From contig JAUIEY010000046.1 of the NCBI GenBank assembly GCA_030429685.1, forward strand, positions 1 to 11,541: a stretch of DNA of 11,541 bases, read 5' to 3'. The translations under genes were made by a program, and so were the position numbers. The stretch's first letter is position 1, and each line of letters opens with the position of its first letter. The stretch comes from Gammaproteobacteria bacterium (GTDB lineage: Bacteria > Pseudomonadota > Gammaproteobacteria > Steroidobacterales > GCA-2729495). Below the pieces are notes generated by a model. It saw nothing but the letters and a program-made list of their open reading frames with translations, ran no database searches and was not told where the DNA came from. Shown here piece by piece: positions 1 through 6,916 of this stretch.

Positions 1-1
1 C

Positions 2-322
2 ACGGTGGGTATTACCGACCATGCGCAGGCCGCACTCGGCGAACTGGTATTCGTCGAAGTGCCCGAAAACGGCAGCGATTTTGGCGCCGGCGACGCCTGC
101 GCGGTGGTGGAGTCAGTGAAGGCAGCGAGCGACGTTTACAGCCCGCTGGGCGGTGAAATCACTGCAGTCAATGAAGCGCTGGCGGAAGAACCGGAACTGG
201 TAAACAGCAGCCCTTACGATGATGGCTGGATATTTCGTCTGCGGCCTGCCGATGCCACCGAGCTCGACACCTGTATGGATGCCGAAGCCTACGAACGCTT
301 TCTTGCCGAACTGGAAGACTGA
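2..322 (+). CDS. gcvH: Glycine cleavage system H protein, 5' end cut by window edge
   Basis: H-protein is the lipoyl-bearing shuttle of the glycine cleavage system. It carries the aminomethyl group from the P-protein to the T-protein and is then reoxidised by lipoamide dehydrogenase. The 106 visible residues contain the family core: TVGITDHAQAALGEL at the left edge, and the lipoylation motif VESVKAASDVYSP, whose modified lysine is codon 119-121. The family conserved end (NSSPYDDGWIFRL, then a final helix ending LAELED) is also complete. Family members are about 125-130 residues long, so roughly the first 20 codons lie before the window. The GTG at 5-7 is the internal Val of the TVGIT motif, not a start. 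The stop codon overlaps the ATG of gcvPA by one base, which indicates translational coupling. Identification is firm. Confidence 0.96.
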   Translation, partial: TVGITDHAQAALGELVFVEVPENGSDFGAGDACAVVESVKAASDVYSPLGGEITAVNEALAEEPELVNSSPYDDGWIFRLRPADATELDTCMDAEAYERFLAELED

Positions 323-1683
323 TGCCATTTATTCCGCATACGGATGCCGATGTTGCCGCCATGCTGGCGGTGACCGGGACGAGTTCCTGCGCCGATCTGT
401 TTGATGAAATTCCCGCGCCGCTGCGTATGGCGGGCCTGCAGGCAATCGGCCCGGCGCTGAGCGAAGCGGAAATCTCCCGGCTGATGCAAAGCCGCGCGCG
501 CGCGGACGGCGAACCGTTGTGTTTTATCGGCGCGGGGGCCTACGACCACTACGTGCCGGCAGCTGTCTGGGATATTGCCACGCGCGGCGAGTTTTATTCG
601 GCCTATACGCCCTATCAGGCTGAAGCCAGTCAGGGCACGCTGCAGGTCATCTACGAGTTTCAGACCATGCTGGCCGGGCTGACCGGCCTGGATGTGTCCA
701 ATGCCTCACTGTATGACGGCGCCACTGCATTTGCCGAAGCCTGCCTGATGGCCGTGCGCGCTAATCGCCGCAGCAAATCGCGGCGTATTCTGGTGGCGCG
801 TTCACTGCATCCTTATTACCGCGAAGTTGCCACTGTCATGCTCCGGGGTCAGGGCATCAGCCTGCAGGAACTGCCGCTGCAGGATGGTTGCTGTGACCAT
901 GCCGCGCTGGCAGCGCTGAGCGGCAAAGACTTCGCCGCGGTGGCGGTGCAGCAGCCGAGTTTCCTCGGTAACCTCGAACAGGTGGATGCGCTTACCGACT
1001 GGGCACACGCCAACGGCGCGCTGGCCATTGCCGTGGTCAACCCGACTGCGCTGGCAGTGCTGCGGCCGCCGGGTCAGTGGGGCGCCGAAGGTGCCGATAT
1101 TGCCTGTGGCGAAGGTCAGCCACTTGGCGTGCCGATGTCGGCCGGCGGGCCCTACGTAGGTTTCCTGGTGTGTCGCCAGGCCATAGTCCGGCAGATGCCC
1201 GGGCGCATTGTCGGGCGTACGCTGGATCTGGACGGCAACCCCGGTTTTACGCTGACCCTGCAGGCCCGCGAACAACACATTCGCCGGTCGCGGGCCACGT
1301 CCAATATCTGTACCAATCAGGGTCTGGTGGCAACGGCGGCGACCATCTACATGGCGCTGCTCGGCGCTGCCGGACTGCGCGAGGTTGCACAGTCCTGCCA
1401 TGCCAATACCCGGGAACTGGTGTCGCAGCTCGCGGCGCTGCCGGGTATCTCGCCCCCTTTTACCCAGCCATATTTCCACGAGGCTGTTTTGCAGCTTGAC
1501 CGGCCGGTGGGGCCGGTACTGGATGCTTTGTCGCGGCAGGGAGTGCTGGGTGGCTTTGATCTGAGTCAGCACTATCCCGAACTGGGCAACGCTCTGCTGG
1601 TGTGTGCCACGGAGACGCGTGGCAGTGAAGACATTCGCGCCTACGCGGCATCCATGGGCGAAGTATTCGGAGCAGCCGCATGA
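322..1683 (+). CDS. gcvPA: Glycine dehydrogenase (decarboxylating) subunit 1, P-protein alpha half
   Basis: This is the N-terminal half of the PLP-dependent P-protein. With GcvPB it decarboxylates glycine and loads the aminomethyl group onto lipoyl-GcvH in the cytoplasm. It is 453 residues, the usual size for the split subunit. Family-conserved stretches are all present: GAGAYDHYVP (residues 70-79), TPYQAEASQG (96-105), GEGQPLGVPMSAGGPYVGF (263-281) and REQHIRRSRATSNICTNQ (316-333). It has no PLP lysine, as expected, because that residue lies in the partner subunit. The ATG start overlaps the gcvH stop by one base. The end overlaps gcvPB in an ATGA arrangement, which fits obligatory co-translation of the two halves of one enzyme. 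Many proteobacteria such as E. coli have a single fused GcvP, so the split form is notable but well known. Confidence 0.96.
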   Translation: MPFIPHTDADVAAMLAVTGTSSCADLFDEIPAPLRMAGLQAIGPALSEAEISRLMQSRARADGEPLCFIGAGAYDHYVPAAVWDIATRGEFYSAYTPYQAEASQGTLQVIYEFQTMLAGLTGLDVSNASLYDGATAFAEACLMAVRANRRSKSRRILVARSLHPYYREVATVMLRGQGISLQELPLQDGCCDHAALAALSGKDFAAVAVQQPSFLGNLEQVDALTDWAHANGALAIAVVNPTALAVLRPPGQWGAEGADIACGEGQPLGVPMSAGGPYVGFLVCRQAIVRQMPGRIVGRTLDLDGNPGFTLTLQAREQHIRRSRATSNICTNQGLVATAATIYMALLGAAGLREVAQSCHANTRELVSQLAALPGISPPFTQPYFHEAVLQLDRPVGPVLDALSRQGVLGGFDLSQHYPELGNALLVCATETRGSEDIRAYAASMGEVFGAAA

Positions 1684-3134
1684 ATGAGCAACTGATATTT
1701 GCATACCGTTCGGCAGGCCGGCAGGGGTTTGCGCCGCGCGCCAGCGGGACAGGTGAATTGCCGGCCGAGTTTTTGCGGCAGGACGAGCCGCCGTTGCCAA
1801 CCGCATCGGAGCTGGATGTGGTGCGCCACTACACGCGCCTGTCACAACTGAATTTTTCCATTGATACGCATTTCTATCCGCTGGGTTCCTGCACCATGAA
1901 GTACAACCCGCGGGTATGTAACCGCCTTGCAATGCTGCCGCAGTTTCTGGCGCGCCACCCGCTGGCACCTGTCGAGCATGGCCAGGGTTTTTTGCAAACC
2001 ATGCATGAGTTGCAGGAGATGTTGCAGACAGTCACCGGCATGCAGGCAGTGTCGCTGACGCCGATGGCTGGCGCGCAGGGCGAGTTTGCCGGAGTGGCAA
2101 TGATCAAGGCGTATCATGATGCGCGCGGCGATAGCGAAAGAACGCAGATAATTGTTCCCGACGCCGCACACGGCACCAATCCCGCCACGGCCACCATGTG
2201 CGGCTGTGATGTGGTCGAGGTGCCGACGCGTCCGGACGGTGACCTGGACATCGACAAGCTGCGGGCGGTGGTAGGGCCGCAAACGGCCGGCATCATGCTC
2301 ACCAATCCGTCCACGCTGGGGGTGTTTGAGCGGCAGATCAGCGAAATTGCTGCGATCGTGCATGCTGCCGGCGGCCTGTTGTACTACGACGGTGCCAACC
2401 TGAATGCCATTCTCGGCAAAACCTCGCCGGGTGCGATGGGTTTTGATGTGGTGCATGTCAACCTGCACAAGACTTTTTCCACGCCACATGGTGGCGGCGG
2501 GCCGGGTTCCGGTGCCGTTGGCGTCGGTGACAAGCTGCGGCCGTTTCTGCCCATACCTTATGTGGTGAAGCAGGGCGGTAACTATGTCTGGGCAGATGAG
2601 CATAGCTGCCCGCAAAGCATTGGGCGGCTGTCTGCGTTCATGGGCAATGCCGGAGTGTTGCTGCGTGCCTATGTGTATATGCGCATGCTCGGCGAAGCCG
2701 GCATGCAGCGCGTATCCGATTTTGCGGTGCTGAATGCCAATTACCTGATGGCGCGTCTGCAGGACGAAGGTTTTGCGCTGGCTTATCCGCAGCGGCGCGC
2801 CAGCCACGAGTTCATCATTTCGCTCAAGCAGATCACCCGTGACACGGGCGTGACGGCCATGGATTTTGCCAAGGCGCTGCTGGACCATGGCTTTCATGCG
2901 CCGACCACGTATTTCCCGTTGCTGGTGCCGGAGTGTTTGCTGATTGAGCCGACCGAGTCCGAGTCGCGCCAGACGCTGGACGCCTTTGTTGCTGCACTGG
3001 TTGCCATTCGCCAGCAGGCCTATGATGATGCCGATGCGGTCAAACAGGCGCCGCTGACCATGCCGGTGCGCCGGCTCGACGATGTCCGTGCTGCCAAACA
3101 GCCTGACCTTATCTGGAAACAACCCGCTGCCTGA
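1680..3134 (+). CDS. gcvPB: Glycine dehydrogenase (decarboxylating) subunit 2, P-protein beta half
   Basis: This is the C-terminal, PLP-binding half of the split P-protein, 484 residues, normal for the family. The Schiff-base lysine is Lys264, in HVNLHKTFSTPHGGGGPGSG (codon 2469-2471), followed by the glycine-rich loop. Other hallmark segments are FYPLGSCTMKYNPR (about 65-78), LTPMAGAQGEFAG (126-138) and VPDAAHGTNPATA (159-171). The C-terminal PVRRLDDVRAAKQPDL tail is also present. The ATG start overlaps the end of gcvPA by four bases. It works as a heterodimer or heterotetramer with GcvPA and uses lipoyl-GcvH as acceptor. No disruption or missing active-site residue is seen. It is followed by a 27-base gap and a kinase gene on the same strand. 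Confidence 0.97.
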   Translation: MNEQLIFAYRSAGRQGFAPRASGTGELPAEFLRQDEPPLPTASELDVVRHYTRLSQLNFSIDTHFYPLGSCTMKYNPRVCNRLAMLPQFLARHPLAPVEHGQGFLQTMHELQEMLQTVTGMQAVSLTPMAGAQGEFAGVAMIKAYHDARGDSERTQIIVPDAAHGTNPATATMCGCDVVEVPTRPDGDLDIDKLRAVVGPQTAGIMLTNPSTLGVFERQISEIAAIVHAAGGLLYYDGANLNAILGKTSPGAMGFDVVHVNLHKTFSTPHGGGGPGSGAVGVGDKLRPFLPIPYVVKQGGNYVWADEHSCPQSIGRLSAFMGNAGVLLRAYVYMRMLGEAGMQRVSDFAVLNANYLMARLQDEGFALAYPQRRASHEFIISLKQITRDTGVTAMDFAKALLDHGFHAPTTYFPLLVPECLLIEPTESESRQTLDAFVAALVAIRQQAYDDADAVKQAPLTMPVRRLDDVRAAKQPDLIWKQPAA

Positions 3135-3150
3135 CCAGCCGCGCGGCGGC

Positions 3151-3156
3151 AAAGGA
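3151..3156 (+). promoter_or_regulatory. Ribosome binding site of the PfkB kinase
   Basis: AAAGGA lies five bases upstream of the ATG at 3162 and is followed by an A-rich spacer. It is the clearest Shine-Dalgarno on the left side of the window and fixes the kinase start. The three upstream gcv junctions rely on stop/start overlap or lie outside the window. Confidence 0.7.
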
Positions 3157-3161
3157 AAAAA

Positions 3162-4100
3162 ATGTCTGCATTGATATGTGGCTCGATGGCCTACGACAAC
3201 ATCATGGTCTTCCCGGGCCGGTTTCAGGAACAGATTCTGCCGGACCAGATCCACATTCTGAATGTGGCCTTCCTGGTGCCGGAAATGCGCAAGGAATTCG
3301 GCGGCTGTGCCGGCAACATTGCCTACAACCTCAACATGCTGGGCGGTTCGGGTTATGCCATGGCCACCGTGGGCGACGATTTCGACAACTATCGCAGCTG
3401 GCTGGCAAGCAAGCAGCTGGACAGCCGCTACATCAGTCAGGTCGCCGGCACGTTTACGGCGCAGGCCTATATCACCACTGATCTGGACGACAACCAGATC
3501 ACCGCCTTTCATCCCGGTGCCATGGATCACTCGCATATTAATGCGATCCCGCACGCCGACGGCATCAGTATCGGCATGATTTCGCCGGATGGCCGGCAGG
3601 GCATGCTCGACCATGCGCGCCAGTTTGCTGCAGCCGGCATACCCTTTGTGTTTGATCCTGGTCAGGGTTTGCCCATGTTCGACGGCGATGAACTGCGCAC
3701 CTTCATAGATCAGGCCAGCTGGGTGACGGTGAACGACTATGAAGGCCAGATGCTGCAGGAACGCACCGGCTGGGATATAGCAACCATCGCGGGGCACGTG
3801 CAGGCTTTGATTGTGACGCGCGGCGCCAAGGGCTCACGGATCTATGCCGGTGACGAATGTATTGAAATTCCGGCCGTCAAAGCGGCCGATGTGCTGGATC
3901 CCACCGGTTGCGGCGATGCCTATCGCGCCGGTCTGCTTTACGGCCTGCTCAATGACATGAACTGGGAAGACTCCGGGCGTCTCGCGGCGCTGCTCGGCGC
4001 GATCAAAATTGCCCATCGCGGTACGCAGAATCATATTTTCACGCCGGCGACGCTGGATGAGCAGTTTGCCGCCGCGTTTGGCTACCGGCTGGGTTTATAA
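3162..4100 (+). CDS. PfkB-family carbohydrate/nucleoside kinase, adenosine-kinase-like
   Basis: This is a cytoplasmic ribokinase-fold kinase of 312 residues, the usual family length. Visible motifs are the N-terminal glycine-rich substrate motif GGCAGNIAYNL (residues 47-57) and an Asn-x-x-Glu metal motif, NDYE (191-194). They are followed by VTRGAKGS (218-225) and the second PfkB signature DPTGCGDAYRAG (246-257). That signature contains the anion hole and the catalytic base Asp252. The overall pattern resembles bacterial proteins annotated as adenosine kinase, but the substrate cannot be read from the sequence: adenosine, ribose or another sugar are all possible. The start is chosen from the AAAGGA site just upstream. 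It sits 27 bases after gcvPB on the same strand and 14 bases before the HtrA-like gene, so it is probably in the gcv transcription unit. A link to one-carbon/purine metabolism is inference only. Confidence 0.88.
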   Translation: MSALICGSMAYDNIMVFPGRFQEQILPDQIHILNVAFLVPEMRKEFGGCAGNIAYNLNMLGGSGYAMATVGDDFDNYRSWLASKQLDSRYISQVAGTFTAQAYITTDLDDNQITAFHPGAMDHSHINAIPHADGISIGMISPDGRQGMLDHARQFAAAGIPFVFDPGQGLPMFDGDELRTFIDQASWVTVNDYEGQMLQERTGWDIATIAGHVQALIVTRGAKGSRIYAGDECIEIPAVKAADVLDPTGCGDAYRAGLLYGLLNDMNWEDSGRLAALLGAIKIAHRGTQNHIFTPATLDEQFAAAFGYRLGL

Positions 4101-4114
4101 GCCCGGTGTTAACC

Positions 4115-6910
4115 ATGCGCTTGCGTTTGCTGGCCTTCACCCTGGTATTGCCGGCGTACGCGGCGCTTGCCCAGGAAGCGGACTGGAGCGCCATGCTGGA
4201 GCGCATCTCCAGCGGCGTCGTATCGCTGGACGTGGATGTGCCGCGGGCTTTCGACACCGACCGCAACCAGAGCAGTCAGGCCACCGGCTTTGTGGTTGAT
4301 ATTGAGCAGGGGCTGATCCTGACCAACCGGCATGTAATTTCGCCGGGTCCGGTGCGTGCCAAGGCCCTGTTTATCAACCGCGAGGAAGTTGAACTGCAGC
4401 CGGTGTATCGCGATCCGGTGCACGATTTCGGGTTGTTCCGCTTTGATCCTGCTGCATTGCGTTTTCTGCAGCCGGCAGAATTACGGCTGGCCCCGGAGCG
4501 GGCCGCGGTGGGACTGGAAGTACGCATCGTCGGTAACGATGCGGGCGAGCAGTTGTCTATTTTATCCGGCACCATTGCCCGGCTGGATCGCAAGGCGCCG
4601 CAGTACGGCTACGGCCGTTACAACGACTTCAACACTTTCTATATACAGGCGGCGTCAGGCAGTTCCGGCGGGTCGTCGGGTTCACCGGTACTGGATCGCC
4701 GCGGCGATGTGGTGGCCCTGAATGCCGGCGCCAGCAACAGCGCGGCGAGCAGTTTCTTTCTGCCGTTGCCGCGTATCAAACGCGCACTGGACCTGATCCG
4801 CGCCGGAGAACCGGTGCCGCGCGGCACCCTGCAGACCCGTTTTGTGCAGATGGCCTACGACGAACTCGGCCGGCTCGGACTGCAGGCTACTACTGAAGGC
4901 GAGTACCGCCGGCGTTTCCCCGGGCAGATCGGCATGCTGGTGGTGAGCAACGTGATGCCCGAAGGGGTAGCTGACAACATTCTGCAGGTGGGCGACATAC
5001 TGCTGGCGGTCAACCGCCAGCCACTGGTGGACTTTGTCACGCTGGAGGCGGCGTTGGACGATGCGGTCGGTGGCACGGTGCAGGTCGAGCTGGAACGTCT
5101 TGGGCAGAAATTGTCGCAGCAGGTGGCGGTGGCCGATTTGCATGCGTTGACGCCGTCCGAGTACATCGAATTCGGCAAAGCCGTGGTGCATGAACTGTCC
5201 TATCAGCAGGCCTGGCACCTGAACCGCGCGCAACGCGGTATTTATGTTGCTGCGCCGGGTTATGTGCTCGGTACGGCCGGTCTGCCGGCCTACAGTGTTA
5301 TAGAGGCTGTTGACGGCCGGTCGGTTACCACGCTGGATGAATTTGCCACCGTGCTGGCTGAACTGGCCGACGGACAGAAAGCGACCCTGCGCTACTACAC
5401 TCTGGATGAACCGGCGACGGTGCAGCAAAGCGTGATGCGCATGGACCGCCGCTGGTACCCGGCAAACCGCTGCACGCTCGAACGTGGCAGCGGCGAGTGG
5501 CCGTGCCGTGCCTTGCCGTCGGGCCCCGCACCGCAGCCGCAGCAACCGGTCAATGCCAGTTTTGCACCACAGCCTGATCGTGCTCTGCAGCGGATATCCG
5601 AGTCGCTGGTAATGGTTAATTTTGACATGCCCTACAGTTATTCCGGCGTGTCCGAGCCGCACTACTACGGCACCGGTCTGGTTGTGGATGCCGAGCAGGG
5701 GCTGGTCGTGGTTGACCGCAACACCGTGCCGGAAGCGCTCGGCGATGTGCGGCTGACGTTTGCGGCGTCGGCAGAGATCAGCGGCCGGGTGGAATTTATT
5801 CATCCGCTGCACAATCTGGCAGTACTGTCCTACGATCCTGCCGAACTTGGCAGCACGCCGGTGCGCGCTGCGCAGCTGAAATCCGTGCAGCTGACGCCCG
5901 GTGATGAACTGCGCGCAGTGGGTTTGCGCCCGCAGGGCATGCTGGCGAATCAGGCGGTCAAGGTGGCGGCGGTAGCACCGCTTTACTACCCGCTGTCGAA
6001 CTCGCTGCGGTTTCGCGAAACCAATCTGGAAGGCATTTCCCTGGTGACTACGCCGGGCATTGACGGTGTACTGATGGACAAACGTGCGCGGGTCGTGGCG
6101 TTGTGGTCGAGCTTTGCCTACGACTACGGCAACGATTTGCGCGAAGACAGCCGCGGTGTTCCCGTTGACGTCATACTGGAAACGCTGCAACGGGTGCGCG
6201 GTGGTGAGCCGGTGTATTCACTGGAAATCGAGATGGCAACCTTGCCGATGGCTCAGGCGCGCAATTTCGGTTTGCCGGAAGCATGGACACAGCGGTTGCT
6301 GGAGCATGATCCGCAGCGCCGGGATGTGCTTACCGTGGTGCGCACGGTTGCCGGTACCCCGGCGGACGAATGGCTGCGCAGCGGTGATTTGCTGCTGGCC
6401 GTAAATGCACAGCCGGTGAACCGCTTTCGCGAAGTCGAGCGCGCCGTGCACGGTCGTGCCGCCATTGATGTGACGGTGTGGCGTGACGGCACTGAGTTGA
6501 CTCTAAGCGTGCCCGTCACTCAGCTTGATGGCAGCGGCATTAACCGCCTGCTTAACTGGGGCGGCGCTGTGCTACAGGAACCTTATCGCGATGTGGCCGC
6601 GCAGCGTGGCATTGCGCCGGAGGGCGTATACGTTTCTTACTATGCCTACGGCTCACCTGCCGCGCGGGCCAACCTGTCGGCGGGCAGCCGGATAGTGGAA
6701 GTTGACGGCCACCCGGTAGCCAACCTGAATGATTTCGTGGCCAGCGTGACCGGCAAGGGCGCCGGCGATTCGGTACGTCTGACCCTGCGTGAATGGAACA
6801 ATGCGATTCGCGTCATTACTCTCAAGCTGGATCCGGTGTTCTGGCCGGCCTGGGAAATCGTGCGCAACGGTGACTGGCACCGGGTCGCGCCGCAACAGTC
6901 GGCGCCGTAA
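4115..6910 (+). CDS. Exported tandem HtrA/Nma111-like serine protease with a degenerate second protease domain
   Basis: The protein has 931 residues from the ATG at 4115. A GTG at 4106 in frame would add three residues, but the ATG gives a textbook signal peptide (MRLRLLAFTLVL...), likely cleaved after ALA at residue 19. The rest is two copies of protease-PDZ-PDZ. Copy 1 has an intact trypsin-like triad: His73 (TNRHVI), Asp104 (VHDFGL) and Ser188 (GGSSGSPV). PDZ-like domains cover about 257-337 and 357-440. Copy 2 (from about 490) aligns with copy 1 but has Asn536, Asn567 and Asp650 at the triad positions, so it should be catalytically dead. PDZ-like domains follow at about 732-800 and 827-905. 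The GGSSGSPV motif, the RGTLQTRF...YDELGRLGL stretch and the overall layout match the eukaryotic Nma111/Ynm3 family, not DegP/DegS, which have one protease unit. The likely role is periplasmic protein quality control or regulated proteolysis; the substrate is unknown. It has only two cysteines, 453 and 464. Confidence 0.88.
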   Translation: MRLRLLAFTLVLPAYAALAQEADWSAMLERISSGVVSLDVDVPRAFDTDRNQSSQATGFVVDIEQGLILTNRHVISPGPVRAKALFINREEVELQPVYRDPVHDFGLFRFDPAALRFLQPAELRLAPERAAVGLEVRIVGNDAGEQLSILSGTIARLDRKAPQYGYGRYNDFNTFYIQAASGSSGGSSGSPVLDRRGDVVALNAGASNSAASSFFLPLPRIKRALDLIRAGEPVPRGTLQTRFVQMAYDELGRLGLQATTEGEYRRRFPGQIGMLVVSNVMPEGVADNILQVGDILLAVNRQPLVDFVTLEAALDDAVGGTVQVELERLGQKLSQQVAVADLHALTPSEYIEFGKAVVHELSYQQAWHLNRAQRGIYVAAPGYVLGTAGLPAYSVIEAVDGRSVTTLDEFATVLAELADGQKATLRYYTLDEPATVQQSVMRMDRRWYPANRCTLERGSGEWPCRALPSGPAPQPQQPVNASFAPQPDRALQRISESLVMVNFDMPYSYSGVSEPHYYGTGLVVDAEQGLVVVDRNTVPEALGDVRLTFAASAEISGRVEFIHPLHNLAVLSYDPAELGSTPVRAAQLKSVQLTPGDELRAVGLRPQGMLANQAVKVAAVAPLYYPLSNSLRFRETNLEGISLVTTPGIDGVLMDKRARVVALWSSFAYDYGNDLREDSRGVPVDVILETLQRVRGGEPVYSLEIEMATLPMAQARNFGLPEAWTQRLLEHDPQRRDVLTVVRTVAGTPADEWLRSGDLLLAVNAQPVNRFREVERAVHGRAAIDVTVWRDGTELTLSVPVTQLDGSGINRLLNWGGAVLQEPYRDVAAQRGIAPEGVYVSYYAYGSPAARANLSAGSRIVEVDGHPVANLNDFVASVTGKGAGDSVRLTLREWNNAIRVITLKLDPVFWPAWEIVRNGDWHRVAPQQSAP

Positions 6911-6916
6911 AGACGT

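Noticed and set aside
5..7. GTG at position 5 as the gcvH start
   Set aside because: It is the internal Val of the conserved TVGIT motif. The frame is open to the window edge and the lipoyl domain would lack its first strands.
802..1968. Antisense open frame of 388 codons across gcvPA and gcvPB
   Set aside because: Low-complexity translation with no domain, fully overlapped by conserved coding sequence on the other strand.
3138..3147. Palindrome GCCGCGCGGC after gcvPB as a terminator
   Set aside because: A ten-base palindrome leaves almost no loop, and it is followed by an A-rich ribosome binding site, not a T-run.
1842..3797. Long antisense open frame of 651 codons across gcvPB and the kinase
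   Set aside because: It lies opposite two firmly identified genes, its translation is rich in His, Arg and Gln with no recognisable domain, and it crosses the gene boundary. It is a by-product of GC-rich codon use.
4106..4108. GTG start for the HtrA-like protein
   Set aside because: Possible, but the ATG nine bases on gives a cleaner signal peptide and neither has a strong ribosome binding site; kept as an alternative only.
4682..6190. Antisense open frame of 502 codons inside the HtrA-like gene
   Set aside because: The plus-strand frame has protease motifs and PDZ domains throughout; the minus translation is Arg/His/Gln-rich and unrecognisable.
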